Shown here in pieces: positions 26,755 through 35,714 of a stretch of DNA of 64,000 nucleotides. Location of the stretch: the NCBI RefSeq assembly GCF_016904675.1, contig NZ_CP070228.1, positions 620,001 to 684,000 of the forward strand, given 5' to 3'. Under the pieces are notes generated by a model. That model did no database searches. It had not been told where the DNA came from and saw nothing but the letters and a program-made list of their open reading frames with translations. Position numbers and translations under genes: made by a program. This stretch comes from Arcanobacterium phocisimile. Its GTDB lineage: Bacteria; Actinomycetota; Actinomycetes; Actinomycetales; Actinomycetaceae. Within the stretch, counting starts at the first letter, position 1. Each line of letters begins with the position of its first letter.

Positions 26755-27423
26755 GTGTTACTTCCAGATCGCGTCATTGAACGAGAACTATTGGCCACAA
26801 TTCCTGCTGGCACATTTCTCGCTGGAGTCGATGAGGTGGGCCGTGGTGCGCTTGCCGGGCCAGCTTCGGTGGGAATCGCTGTGATTGATGCCCAAACAAG
26901 TGATGAATTTCCGGATGGTTTGCGTGATTCCAAAATGCTTTCGGCACGGGCACGCGAAAATCTGGTCGAACCGGTGCGTGGCTGGGTATGTGGCTATGCG
27001 GTGGGCCATGCCAGCCCGGAGGATGTGAACCAGTTCGGCATTATGGGCGCGTTGCGGATTGCCGCTAGTCGGGCAGTCGCACAGCTGAGCGATTTTCCAA
27101 TCGGTGCAGTGTTGCTTGATGGTAGCCATGACTGGTGGTCTTCGGAAGGACTGTTCGATCCGGGAGCATCGCTGCCTGATGTTCCGGTACGGATGGAAGT
27201 TAAAGGTGACGCGCGCTGTGCAGTCATTGCTGCGGCTAGTGTGCTTGCCAAGGTTGAACGTGACACAATGATGATTGACGCTGCTAGCCGTTTCCCAGGT
27301 TATGGTTTCGAACGAAACAAGGGATATTCTTCAGCCGCTCACATCGAAGCACTACGGGAACGCGGGCCATCGAGTTTCCATCGCACTGCGTGGAAACTCC
27401 CTGGGGTGGCGCAAGGAAAGTAA
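26755..27423 (+). CDS. rnhB: ribonuclease HII
   Basis: A 222-residue enzyme that cuts RNA in RNA-DNA hybrids and at single ribonucleotides in DNA. Catalytic acids are visible in AGVDEVGRGALAGPASVG (D26, E27), in VLLDGSHDW and in the KGDARCAVIAAASVLAKVERD segment. It starts with GTG at 26755 behind GGAG. It lies 13 bp after lepB and is followed 15 bp later by the DUF2469 gene, the usual actinobacterial arrangement. Confidence 0.94.
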   Translation: MLLPDRVIERELLATIPAGTFLAGVDEVGRGALAGPASVGIAVIDAQTSDEFPDGLRDSKMLSARARENLVEPVRGWVCGYAVGHASPEDVNQFGIMGALRIAASRAVAQLSDFPIGAVLLDGSHDWWSSEGLFDPGASLPDVPVRMEVKGDARCAVIAAASVLAKVERDTMMIDAASRFPGYGFERNKGYSSAAHIEALRERGPSSFHRTAWKLPGVAQGK

Positions 27424-27438
27424 CGAACGGGAGTAATA

Positions 27439-27750
27439 ATGAGTGAGTTGGAAAATTTTGAAGCCGACGCCGAACTCGCACTGTATCGCGAGTACCGTGA
27501 CGTTGTTAGTCTATTCCGGTTCGTTGTCGAAACTGAGCGTCGTTTCTATTTAGCGAACGACGTCGATGTGAAGGTCCGTGCCTCAGCTTCTGGCGATATT
27601 TTCTTCGAAGTGATGCTTAAAGATGCCTGGGTGTGGGATATTTACCGGCCTTCGCGTTTCATTCGTGAGGCGCGCGTAGTGACGTTCAAGGACGTCAACG
27701 TTGAAGAGTTGAACAAGCCAGATTTTTCCAATGAACTTCAGATGCGCTAG
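27439..27750 (+). CDS. DUF2469 family protein
   Basis: A 103-residue acidic cytosolic protein beginning MSELENFEADAELALYREYR, with WVWDIYRPSRFIREARVVTF. It is a close match to the small DUF2469 family conserved in actinobacteria next to rnhB. Function is unknown. Its stop codon lies inside the first copy of a degenerate 15-bp tandem repeat (27741-27800). Confidence 0.9.
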   Translation: MSELENFEADAELALYREYRDVVSLFRFVVETERRFYLANDVDVKVRASASGDIFFEVMLKDAWVWDIYRPSRFIREARVVTFKDVNVEELNKPDFSNELQMR

Positions 27751-27800
27751 GTGAAGCTGCGCTAGTTGCGGCTGCGCTGGTGGCGGTGGCGCTGGGTGCA
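27741..27800. repeat. four degenerate 15-bp tandem repeats at the DUF2469 stop
   Basis: Four consecutive units start at 27741, 27756, 27771 and 27786. They share the core TGCGCTRGKTGSNG or TGGCGCTGGGTGCA and are 70-85 percent alike by eye. The first unit holds the last codons and stop of the DUF2469 gene. Confidence 0.6.
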
Positions 27801-27896
27801 GCTAACTTAATCCACAGCAGTGGGCGCTGGGATGCTTGTCCACATCTTTTTATTTTAGGCTACGGGCCGATAGTATGATTTGGTCTCATTGACTGT

Positions 27897-28268
27897 ATGG
27901 AACACGTTAATGATTCACAAGCTATCGGTGTGTGGGGCGAAGAAACCGCCTCACGATATTTGCAATCTCACGGATGGACGATACTAGATCGCAACTGGCG
28001 GTGTGCCAGCGGCGAGATTGATATTCTTGGGTTCGATCCGCACCGTGATGCGCTTGTTGCCGTCGAAGTAAAGACTCGGCGTTCGCAACGTTTTGGGATT
28101 CCAGAAGAGTCAGTCACAGAAGAAAAAATCACCAAGATTCGCAAGACGTTTACGGCGTGGCTTTATAGCCACCACCGTCGGGCTTCAACGATGGCGATCG
28201 ATGTTATTGCCTTAACGTGCCATTCGGTTGATGATTTTCGTCTCCGCCACCTCAAAGGTATCTCATGA
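27897..28268 (+). CDS. YraN family (UPF0102) endonuclease-like protein
   Basis: A 123-residue protein of the restriction-endonuclease-like fold. GVWGEETASRYLQSHGWTIL is followed by NWRCASGEIDILGFD and VAVEVKTRRSQRFG, which holds the E/D...ExK catalytic pattern of the family. Function is unproven; neighbours suggest DNA processing. The ATG has no clear Shine-Dalgarno sequence, and a TATGAT -10-like sequence sits about 20 bp upstream, so the mRNA leader may be very short. It overlaps comM by 4 bp. Confidence 0.9.
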   Translation: MEHVNDSQAIGVWGEETASRYLQSHGWTILDRNWRCASGEIDILGFDPHRDALVAVEVKTRRSQRFGIPEESVTEEKITKIRKTFTAWLYSHHRRASTMAIDVIALTCHSVDDFRLRHLKGIS

Positions 28269-29788
28269 GTATCGGTATCGTCGGGCGTGCAACGGGCATG
28301 ACACTCGTCGGAATCCAAGCCCATCCAGTCTTTATCGAAGCCGTCGTGTTACCCGGCCTACCGAATTGGTCCATGGTGGGTTTGGCGGACGCCGCAGTGA
28401 ATGAAGCCCGCGAACGCTTGCGAGCAAGTTTTTCACACGTAGGCTTGCGCTGGCCCAACGAACGCGTCACGATTAATCTCTCACCAGCGTCCTTGCCCAA
28501 AACTGGCACCGCTTTGGACCTCGGGGTCGCCGTCGCTCTTCTGGCAGCGCAAGGATACCAGCCGTTAAGCGACACAACGATTGTCATTGGTGAACTAGGG
28601 TTAGACGGAACTATTCGATCTACCCGCGGTATTTTGCCCAGTATTGTTGCAGCTAGAGACCACGGATATACGCACGCGCTAGTACCGTCAACCAATGTCG
28701 ACGAAGCACGTTTAGTTGAAGACATAGAAATTATCCCGGTCAGCCATATTGCCCAGGTAGCTCAATGGATGGGCAGCGATATACCCGTACCGCAATCAAT
28801 CATCTCTTACCCGATAAGTGAGAACCCTACTGCGATCATGCAGGCGGCCGACGACTACGCAGATATGGCTGACGTGCGCGGGCAAGAAGCCGCTATGACC
28901 GGGGTAGAAGTGGCAGCTGCCGGTGGGCACCATATTTTGATGGTTGGCCCGCCGGGAGTTGGAAAATCAATGATCGCCTACCGCATGCCGTCGATCCTGC
29001 CAGACCTCTCCCACGAACAAGCAGTCGAAGTAGCTGCGATCGATTCCATCCAAGGTAAACGTATTACTCGTCTGCGTCAACGCCCACCTATTGCCGCCCC
29101 ACACCACACGATTTCGGCAACCTCGCTCATCGGCGGTGGTAGCGGAATACCGCAACCTGGAGCTGTCACTCAGGCGCATCACGGCATCTTGTTCTGCGAC
29201 GAGTTCGCGGAATTTGGGGTGCGCACGATCCAAGCCTTGCGAGAACCTTTGGAAAATGGGCACATCGATATTGCCCGGTCGCGTGCAACTGTACGCTTCC
29301 CGGCACAATTCCAACTTGTTGCAGCAGCCAACCCGTGTGCCTGCGGAAAAATACTCGACGGCCCAGGGGCTTGCACTTGCTCATCTCGCGAACTACGAAC
29401 CTATCAGTCCAAACTCGGTGGCCCAGTTCGCGACCGGATCGACGTCGTCGTCGAACTTATCCGCCCAACACGCAGCGATCTGCATATTGCGGCACCCTCG
29501 TCGGCCACGCTACGCGAACGAGTAACGTGTGCTCGGACTCGCCAATACGCCCGTGCCAGAATGTTGAACTCGCGCCTTCCTGGCTCGTGGCTGCGGGAAA
29601 ACACGGCGTTGAGCCCAGCTATTTCGGCGTTGTTCGATACCCGGTTGCGTACCGGGCAGTTGTCGATGCGCGGAATGGACCGGGTGTTGCGTATGGCCTG
29701 GAGTGTGGCTGATCTTGCTGGTCACGATCAGCCGAGCGACGACGATATTGCGCTGGCTTTTTCACTACGTACTGCATTGGAGGGATAA
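28265..29788 (+). CDS. comM: YifB/ComM family magnesium-chelatase-like AAA+ ATPase
   Basis: A 507-residue protein. The N-terminal Lon-like or ChlI-type domain (residues 1-175) includes WSMVGLADAAVNEARERLRA. The AAA+ core has Walker A MVGPPGVGKSMIAYRMPSIL and Walker B GILFCDEFAEF. A C-terminal Mg-chelatase domain follows with AANPCACG, a zinc-ribbon-like CACGKILDGPGACTCSS and FSLRTALEG. Homologues act as helicases for branch migration in natural transformation. It is coupled to yraN (4-bp overlap) and to dprA (1-bp overlap), forming a DNA-uptake cluster. Confidence 0.93.
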   Translation: MSIGIVGRATGMTLVGIQAHPVFIEAVVLPGLPNWSMVGLADAAVNEARERLRASFSHVGLRWPNERVTINLSPASLPKTGTALDLGVAVALLAAQGYQPLSDTTIVIGELGLDGTIRSTRGILPSIVAARDHGYTHALVPSTNVDEARLVEDIEIIPVSHIAQVAQWMGSDIPVPQSIISYPISENPTAIMQAADDYADMADVRGQEAAMTGVEVAAAGGHHILMVGPPGVGKSMIAYRMPSILPDLSHEQAVEVAAIDSIQGKRITRLRQRPPIAAPHHTISATSLIGGGSGIPQPGAVTQAHHGILFCDEFAEFGVRTIQALREPLENGHIDIARSRATVRFPAQFQLVAAANPCACGKILDGPGACTCSSRELRTYQSKLGGPVRDRIDVVVELIRPTRSDLHIAAPSSATLRERVTCARTRQYARARMLNSRLPGSWLRENTALSPAISALFDTRLRTGQLSMRGMDRVLRMAWSVADLAGHDQPSDDDIALAFSLRTALEG

Positions 29789-30963
29789 TGATTGACGCCG
29801 AACATCGAGCAGCTCAGGCGTGGACATATATCGCTGAGGGTGGGAACCAATTAGCGCACGCCCTCATCACCGCCAGCTCCTACGAACAGGCTCTAGCATG
29901 GGTGCGACAATACGGAACCGGAAGTGTGCTTGCCCAAGAATTTGACGACGTCGTGGCGCGATTGCGTACGAGTAAATCCTTTGTAGAGCGAACGATTCGC
30001 GCTTGGCAGCTACGCCTGGAACACTATAGTGAAATATCGGAGGTGTCGCTTGGCAGGTTGGGAGCGCAGTGCCTTATTCCGGCAGATTCGTGCTGGCCGG
30101 GCATTCTCAACGATATGTTTGCGCCGCCACTAGCGTTGTGGATACGTGGAGATGCGGAAGTGTTGAACAAGCCCGGGATAGCGATTGTTGGCTCGCGTGC
30201 TGCAAGTACTTACGGGCAGCGGCTGGCGCGTAACCTCGCCTACGAAATATCTGAGAGTCACGTGGTGGTTTCTGGAGGCGCATTTGGTATTGATGCGCAG
30301 GTACACGTCGGTGCGCTACAGCATGGGCAGGCTACCAATAGCAGGCAGTCGACGATCATCGTCTCGGCAGGTGGAGTGGATCGCCCTTATCCGGCCTCGC
30401 ATGCAGACCTGTTTACCCAGGCTATCGCGCACGGGGCGGTCATCTCAGAATCTGCGCTTGGTTCGGCTCCGCAACGTCACCGATTCTTGTCACGCAATCG
30501 TATTATTGCTGGTTTAGCGGCTGGCACGGTTGTTGTTGAAGCGCCGATGAGGTCGGGTGCGCTCTCAACAGCTCGTCACGCGATTGATTGCGGGCGGCCG
30601 GTTGGCGCATGCCCGGGTCAGGTGGATTCTCCAGGTTCGCAAGGTTCGCATGCGTTGATTCGCGATGGCGCCACGCTGATTCGCCACGCTGACGATGTGC
30701 GGGAAATGGTTTCTTGGCAGCAGCTCCAACTAGGAGACGGTATGGGTGAAGATATTTTTTCCATGCCCGACGACGGTTTCGATCCGGTGTTAGAAAAAGT
30801 GTGGGAGGCGATACCGGTGCGTTCGTGTGCTGATGCGCAAGCCGTCGCTCGTGTAGCCGGAGTAAGCGTGCAAGAAGCGCAAGCAAAACTCGCGTTGCTC
30901 GAACTTACTGGCCGGGTGAGCCGTTCGGTTCGTGGATGGAAACGCGCTAAGATCAAACAGTGA
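29788..30963 (+). CDS. dprA: DNA processing protein DprA
   Basis: A 391-residue protein that loads RecA on incoming single-stranded DNA. The Rossmann core shows AIVGSRAASTYGQRLARNLA, VVSGGAFGIDAQVHVGAL, SAGGVDRPYPASHADLF and SRNRIIAGLAAGTVVVEAPM, the defining SMF/DprA box. The C-terminal winged helix ends near the stop. It overlaps comM by one base and xerC by 4 bp, so yraN-comM-dprA-xerC read as one unit. Confidence 0.95.
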   Translation: MIDAEHRAAQAWTYIAEGGNQLAHALITASSYEQALAWVRQYGTGSVLAQEFDDVVARLRTSKSFVERTIRAWQLRLEHYSEISEVSLGRLGAQCLIPADSCWPGILNDMFAPPLALWIRGDAEVLNKPGIAIVGSRAASTYGQRLARNLAYEISESHVVVSGGAFGIDAQVHVGALQHGQATNSRQSTIIVSAGGVDRPYPASHADLFTQAIAHGAVISESALGSAPQRHRFLSRNRIIAGLAAGTVVVEAPMRSGALSTARHAIDCGRPVGACPGQVDSPGSQGSHALIRDGATLIRHADDVREMVSWQQLQLGDGMGEDIFSMPDDGFDPVLEKVWEAIPVRSCADAQAVARVAGVSVQEAQAKLALLELTGRVSRSVRGWKRAKIKQ

Positions 30964-31895
30964 GCAATGAGCTAGCTAAAGAACTCGAAACCATCCTCGA
31001 TGACTACCGCCGTGAATTAGAAGTCCGGCGAGGCCTGTCGGCACACACCTGCCGGGCCTATGTTAGCGAGGCGCGCTCACTGCTGGCATTCTTGACGGAA
31101 CGAAGTGACGACGCGAGCCAAGCATTGGCCTACATCGATATTCGAGACCTGCGTGCCTGGCTCGCCCAACGCCAACAATCAGGCCATGCTCGAGCCTCCA
31201 TTGCCCGTCATTCGGCAGCTATCCGTACCTTCACCTCGTGGATGTATAAAAACTCCATCATCGAAACAGATCCCGGTATCTCACTCAGAGCACCCCGCGC
31301 CGCAAACGAACTACCGCACGTACTCTCTGTAGAACAAGCCCGTACGCTGCTTGCCGCCGCCCGTGAACGAGCCGAATCAGCAGACCCGCTCATGATTCGC
31401 GACCGAGCAATTTTTGAACTGCTGTATGCCACGGCGATCCGCGTCAGCGAACTCACCGGAGCTAACGTATCCGATATTTCTCCCGAAGGAACCCTGCGTG
31501 TGATCGGAAAAGGCAACAAAGAACGCATCGTGCCATTTGGCAGGCCCGCACGCGAAACACTCATGGCCTGGCTACCTGTCCGTGCCCAGCTCCTAGCCCA
31601 AGAAGGCGCCGACGCTACCGAGCAGGCACTCTTTATCGGCGCTCGCGGAAAAAGGCTAGATCAGCGCATCGTGCGCGCTGCACTGAGCAAGCTCACCGCT
31701 TACGCCAAACTGCCCGATATTACCCCGCACGATTTACGCCACTCAGCAGCCACCCATCTTCTCGATGGCGGATCTGACTTACGTACCGTGCAAGAAATTC
31801 TCGGGCACGCTTCCATCGGCACCACTCAGCGTTACACCCACGTCAGCGCCGAACGCCTGCGGGCCGCATTCGGACAAGCCCACCCGCGAGCCTGA
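30960..31895 (+). CDS. xerC: tyrosine site-specific recombinase XerC
   Basis: A 311-residue recombinase that resolves chromosome dimers at dif together with XerD. The SAM-like N-terminal domain spans residues 1-105, and the catalytic domain carries R161 (ATAIRVSEL), K187 (GKGNKERI), H257 and R260 (HDLRHS), H283 (LGHAS) and nucleophile Y292 (QRYTHVS). All six residues are present, so it should be active. Length and position after dprA argue for housekeeping XerC rather than a phage integrase. It starts with GTG overlapping the dprA stop. Confidence 0.93.
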   Translation: MSNELAKELETILDDYRRELEVRRGLSAHTCRAYVSEARSLLAFLTERSDDASQALAYIDIRDLRAWLAQRQQSGHARASIARHSAAIRTFTSWMYKNSIIETDPGISLRAPRAANELPHVLSVEQARTLLAAARERAESADPLMIRDRAIFELLYATAIRVSELTGANVSDISPEGTLRVIGKGNKERIVPFGRPARETLMAWLPVRAQLLAQEGADATEQALFIGARGKRLDQRIVRAALSKLTAYAKLPDITPHDLRHSAATHLLDGGSDLRTVQEILGHASIGTTQRYTHVSAERLRAAFGQAHPRA

Positions 31896-31964
31896 AAAGG
31901 AGAGGCGGGGCAAGCTACGCAGATTCCAGGCTCCTGGCTTGTGGCTTCCGGCATCGGGCGTCAC

Positions 31965-32597
31965 TTACTCCAATAAAATGATGTCACCCTCGATGAGATA
32001 TAGCGGATTGAGGTAACGATCTGGCGGGCGTTTGGCTCCCCAATGCAGGCAGGTCTCCACACCACAATGACCTAGTTGAACGGTTGCGATGAGTTCGCCT
32101 TGTGACACTCGTTGTCCCTTGGTTACCAGCGGGGACACCGGCTCGTAGGTAGTGCGAATGCCGTCAGGATGTTCGATAGAAATCACCATGCGATCATTAA
32201 TCTGCCCGGCGTACACCACCACGCCGTCGGCTGGAGCAAAAATCGGGCTATCGACGTCGACCTCCAGATCGACGCCACGATGCCCGCGGTTCCAGTTATG
32301 CTCCCCAATGCGAAACGGGGTACGGATTTCGGCCGGAGCTCCCGTGGGCCACTGATACCTCACCTTCTGGTGATGTGTATGCAACGTCGCAGTCGACGAT
32401 GGCGGCGGCACCGGAACGCTTGGAGCAACGCGCGGCACGTGGAAAGAGGAGTCGCTGGGCGTGGGCATTTTATGCGGTGCGGAAACAGTATCGGGTGCCG
32501 GGTTTAGGGGCAGGGAAGCCAGCGTGCCGATCGCCGCTAAACCAGCTACGAGTGGAAGAAATTTTACTAAACGAACCATATAGCTAGTATTCGCCAT
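31965..32597 (-). CDS. secreted M23 family metallopeptidase
   Basis: About 210 residues with an N-terminal hydrophobic signal segment (VRLVKFLPLVAGLAAIGTLASL), a Pro/Ser-rich linker and a C-terminal LytM-type domain with RGHRGVDLEVDVDSPIFAPA and CGVETCLHWGAKRPP. M23 enzymes usually show HxxxD and HxH; here HRGVD is intact, but the first His of HxH is Cys (CLH). The zinc ligand is thus kept, and the assisting His is changed. It may be an active cell-wall endopeptidase or only a binder. The start is uncertain: ATG at 32597, 32579 or 32639, none with a clear ribosome-binding site. It is convergent with xerC. Confidence 0.82.
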   Translation of the reverse strand: MANTSYMVRLVKFLPLVAGLAAIGTLASLPLNPAPDTVSAPHKMPTPSDSSFHVPRVAPSVPVPPPSSTATLHTHHQKVRYQWPTGAPAEIRTPFRIGEHNWNRGHRGVDLEVDVDSPIFAPADGVVVYAGQINDRMVISIEHPDGIRTTYEPVSPLVTKGQRVSQGELIATVQLGHCGVETCLHWGAKRPPDRYLNPLYLIEGDIILLE

Positions 32598-32726
32598 GCG
32601 ATAGGTGCGCCGAGGGCTTGAACATAAAATGGTGGACATCTGGTTAGCAGGGGATAGGTGTGGACAATGTTGTCAAGACCACGCCGAGAAAAACCCCTGT
32701 TAGTCGCACAAACTCGCGCTTTCAGC

Positions 32727-32899
32727 TAGAATGAACAGGCTATGAAAATAGCAAATACACGCGCGTGTATGCCGAAAGGTCTCCAGTGCTTCGGTGCTTA
32801 TGTTGTACTGGATGGCGCGCTAGAGTTTATTAGCAATCCCGCTAGTAAGCAGTAACCGTAAACAATGCGCAAAATTTCTGCGCCTGAGAAAGGACGACC
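32727..32899 (+). promoter_or_regulatory. probable rpsB promoter -10 and structured leader
   Basis: A -10-like TAGAAT sits at 32727-32732 without a clear -35. The downstream leader of about 160 nt holds a perfect palindrome ATACACGCGCGTGTAT (32755-32770) and a small stem with GCGCA/TGCGC near 32867-32883, just before the AGAAAGGA ribosome-binding site. A leader of this length ahead of rpsB could carry S2 autoregulation, as in other bacteria; I see no motif to prove it. Confidence 0.4.
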
Positions 32900-33724
32900 A
32901 TGGCAGTCGTTACTATGCGCCAGCTGCTTGAAGCTGGTGTCCACTTTGGTCATCAGACCCGTCGTTGGAACCCAAAGATGAAGCGTTTCATCTTGACCGA
33001 ACGCAACGGCATTTACATCATTGACCTCCGCAAGACCGTCGAGGACATCAACGCCACCTACGATTTCGTCAAGGAAACCGTTGCTCACGGTGGAAACATC
33101 CTTTTCGTTGGTACCAAGCGCCAGGCACAGCAGCCAATCCGCGAACTCGCTGAGCGCGTTGGTATGCCATACGTCAACGAGCGTTGGTTGGGCGGTATGC
33201 TTACCAACTTCTCCACCGTGGCTTCCCGTATCCAGCGTCTAAAGGAACTCGAACTTATCGATTTCGACGATGTCGCAGGCTCAAAGTTCACCAAGAAGGA
33301 ACTTTTGATGATGCGCCGCGAGAAGGAAAAGCTTGAGCGTACCCTTGGTGGTATTCGCGATATGGGCAAGGTTCCTTCCGCAATCTGGATCGTTGACACC
33401 AACAAGGAGCACCTCGCGGTTGCTGAAGCTAAGAAGCTCAACATCCCAGTCGTTGCTATTCTTGACACCAACTGTGATCCAGACACCGTCGATTACGGCA
33501 TCCCAGGAAACGATGACGCTATCCGCTCCATCGAAATCCTCACCAACGTTGTTGCTGACGCAGTAGCAGAGGGCTTGCTCGCACGTGGTGGCGGCAAGAA
33601 CACTGAAGAAGAGCCAATGCCTGAATGGGAGCGCGAGATGCTCGCATCCGAGAAGGCTGAGGAAGAAACTCCAGAGGCTCCAGCTGCAGAAGCTGAGTCA
33701 GCTGAAGAAAAGACTGAAGCCTGA
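32900..33724 (+). CDS. rpsB: 30S ribosomal protein S2
   Basis: A 274-residue S2 with [20 protein letters not shown] at the N terminus, [16 protein letters not shown] and [20 protein letters not shown]. The last 40 residues are an acidic Glu/Ala tail ([18 protein letters not shown]) beyond the conserved fold. The gene has a strong AAGGA site and is followed 27 bp later by tsf, the standard pair. Confidence 0.97.
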   Translation: MAVVTMRQLLEAGVHFGHQTRRWNPKMKRFILTERNGIYIIDLRKTVEDINATYDFVKETVAHGGNILFVGTKRQAQQPIRELAERVGMPYVNERWLGGMLTNFSTVASRIQRLKELELIDFDDVAGSKFTKKELLMMRREKEKLERTLGGIRDMGKVPSAIWIVDTNKEHLAVAEAKKLNIPVVAILDTNCDPDTVDYGIPGNDDAIRSIEILTNVVADAVAEGLLARGGGKNTEEEPMPEWEREMLASEKAEEETPEAPAAEAESAEEKTEA

Positions 33725-33751
33725 TCTTAGGCATACTGGAAGGTAAATTCT

Positions 33752-34624
33752 ATGGCAAACTACACTGTTGCTGATATTAAGGCTCTTCGCGAGAAGACCG
33801 GCGCCGGCATGCTCGACGTAAAGAAGGCTTTGGCTGACGCTGAAGGCGATACCGCAAAGGCTGAAGAGCTGCTTCGCCTCAAGGGTCTCAAGGTTGCTGC
33901 AAAGCGCGAAGGCCGTACCGCAAGTGCAGGTCTCGTTCTTTCCAAGATCGTGGACTCCGCTGAAGGTCAGACCGGCTACATTCTCGAAGCTAACTCCGAG
34001 ACCGACTTCGTTGCAAAGAACGAAAAGTTCATTGCTTTCGCTGAGGAAATCCTTGAAGCTGCTGTTAACTCCAAGTCCACCTCCGTTGAGGAACTTCTTG
34101 GCGTTGAACTAGCTGACGGCACCGTTAAGGACCGCATCGACACCTTCACCGGTGTTATCGGCGAAAAGCTTGCAATTAGCTCCCTCGAAGTTCTCTCCGG
34201 TGCTCACGTTGAGTCTTACATGCACCGCACTGCAACCGATCTTCCTCCACAGGTCGCTGTTCTCGTCGCTACCGACGAAGCAGGCACCAAGGTGGCTCAC
34301 GATGTTGCAGTTCACGTTGCAGCTATGAACCCACAGTACTTGAACGAGGAAGAAATTCCAGCAGACGTTATCGAGAACGAGCGTCGCATTGCAACCGAAA
34401 TCACCGTTGCTGAAGGCAAGCCTGAAGCAGCTGTGGCCAAGATTGTTGAAGGCCGTCTCAAGGGCTTCTTCAAGCAGATCGCTCTTGTTGATCAGGCATT
34501 CGCCCGTGATCCAAAGATGTCTGTTGGCCAGGTTGTTGAAGCTGCTGGCGGTAAGGTCACCGGTTTCAAGCGCGTTCGCGTTGGTGAAGCTGCTGCTGCA
34601 GCCGCCGAGGCTGAGGCTGAGTGA
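33752..34624 (+). CDS. tsf: elongation factor Ts
   Basis: A 290-residue nucleotide exchange factor for EF-Tu. The N-terminal helical domain has VADIKALREKTGAGMLDVKK and the TDFVAKNEKF core motif. The two dimerisation subdomains follow, including HVAAMNPQYL. A good ribosome-binding site (GGAAGG) precedes it. A strong terminator closes the rpsB-tsf operon. Confidence 0.97.
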   Translation: MANYTVADIKALREKTGAGMLDVKKALADAEGDTAKAEELLRLKGLKVAAKREGRTASAGLVLSKIVDSAEGQTGYILEANSETDFVAKNEKFIAFAEEILEAAVNSKSTSVEELLGVELADGTVKDRIDTFTGVIGEKLAISSLEVLSGAHVESYMHRTATDLPPQVAVLVATDEAGTKVAHDVAVHVAAMNPQYLNEEEIPADVIENERRIATEITVAEGKPEAAVAKIVEGRLKGFFKQIALVDQAFARDPKMSVGQVVEAAGGKVTGFKRVRVGEAAAAAAEAEAE

Positions 34625-34683
34625 GCTAGAAGCTCGATGGACTCTTCGGAGTTCACGCTAGCTTATAGCTAGATACTTACTCT

Positions 34684-34724
34684 CAATAATGGCGAGGTTG
34701 AAAAACCTCGCCATTATTGTTTTT
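34684..34724 (+). terminator. rho-independent terminator after tsf
   Basis: CAATAATGGCGAGGTT (34684-34699) and AACCTCGCCATTATTG (34704-34719) are 16-bp perfect arms with a GAAA loop, followed by TTTTT. Confidence 0.93.
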
Positions 34725-34937
34725 ACCTGAAGAAATTTACGCGAACCCGTCAAAGTTCCCGACCATCACGGCACCTGCCCGCCCAAGGTTTAGCGACTAA
34801 TGCCACCGTAGTCCCCTGCCTACTACCTGCCGCGACCCGGTAGAATAGTTCTAGTTTTAAGCGGTACTCGGCGCTGAACCGGCGTCGTTATCGGGAACGC
34901 ATAGCATATCTAGTCCGCGATACTAAGGAGCACATTC
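34725..34937 (+). promoter_or_regulatory. upstream region of fixABCX with possible -10
   Basis: A TAGAAT at 34841-34846 is a plausible -10 for the fixA operon, leaving a leader of about 90 nt. I see no convincing -35 and no recognisable operator. AAGGAG precedes the fixA ATG. Confidence 0.35.
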
Positions 34938-35714
34938 ATGAGCGTGGTTGTTGCATACAAGTACACCACGAACCCGCAAGATGCTCGGGTGAGTGACGAT
35001 GGAACAGTTGATTGGTCACGTGCAAAACCAGCAATGAGTGATTACGATCCGGTAGCGGCACAAGTCGGCAAGGAGCTCGCTGCGAAGCTCGGCACTGAAT
35101 CTATCGGGATAAGCGTCGGGCCAGCTGTTATCGGCAGTTCGATGGCACGCAAGAACGCAATGTCTAAAGGCTTTAGCCGCGGATTGATTTTGGCTGATGA
35201 TGAAGCCACCGATCTCAACCCAACCCAATACGCACAGTTGCTCTCCCAGCTCATTGCCCGAGTTGACGATGCCACCATTGTTATCACCGGCGATGCCTCT
35301 ATCGATAATGGCGCCGCTATGACTTCCGCGATCCTCGGTGGTTACCTTGGTTGGCCAACCTTCCAGCAGGTGGAAAAGATTGAGCCACAAGGCGATGGAT
35401 TTGTCCTTACCCAGCAGGTTCCCAGCGGTAGTCGTAGGGTGGAAGTTGCTGGCCCGGTTGTTGTAGCAGTAACCTCTGATGCGGCCCGCGTCCCAGCGCC
35501 GTCGATGAAAGAAATTCTCGCCGCCGGAAAGACGCCAGTTGAGGTTGTGTCGATGGCCGACGTCGAATCAGCACCTGCAGGTGTAACGATCACCGGTCAT
35601 GCCAAGCCAGCTGAGCGTGAACGCAAGCGCGTCATTTTTGCTGGACCAGACGCTGTTAATGAACTCGTCCAAGCCCTGCGCACAGACGGCGTACTCGACG
35701 GAAAGGAAGCCTGA
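34938..35714 (+). CDS. fixA: electron transfer flavoprotein beta subunit (FixA/EtfB)
   Basis: 258 residues of the ETF beta / FixA family, the AMP- or FAD-binding small subunit of an electron transfer flavoprotein. VVAYKYTTNPQDARVSDDGT, SKGFSRGLILADDEATDLNP and ILGGYLGWPTFQQVEKIE match the family layout. It overlaps fixB by one base (TGATG) and is followed by fixC and fixX, so the set is a FixABCX-type complex rather than a simple ETF for fatty-acid oxidation. AAGGAG precedes the ATG. Confidence 0.9.
   Translation: MSVVVAYKYTTNPQDARVSDDGTVDWSRAKPAMSDYDPVAAQVGKELAAKLGTESIGISVGPAVIGSSMARKNAMSKGFSRGLILADDEATDLNPTQYAQLLSQLIARVDDATIVITGDASIDNGAAMTSAILGGYLGWPTFQQVEKIEPQGDGFVLTQQVPSGSRRVEVAGPVVVAVTSDAARVPAPSMKEILAAGKTPVEVVSMADVESAPAGVTITGHAKPAERERKRVIFAGPDAVNELVQALRTDGVLDGKEA

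Noticed and set aside
27741-27800. CRISPR-like array
   Set aside because: Units are contiguous without spacers and degenerate; no cas genes in the window.
30960-31895. Phage or island integrase with attachment site
   Set aside because: Sequence, length and position after dprA fit housekeeping XerC; no tRNA or direct repeat is nearby.
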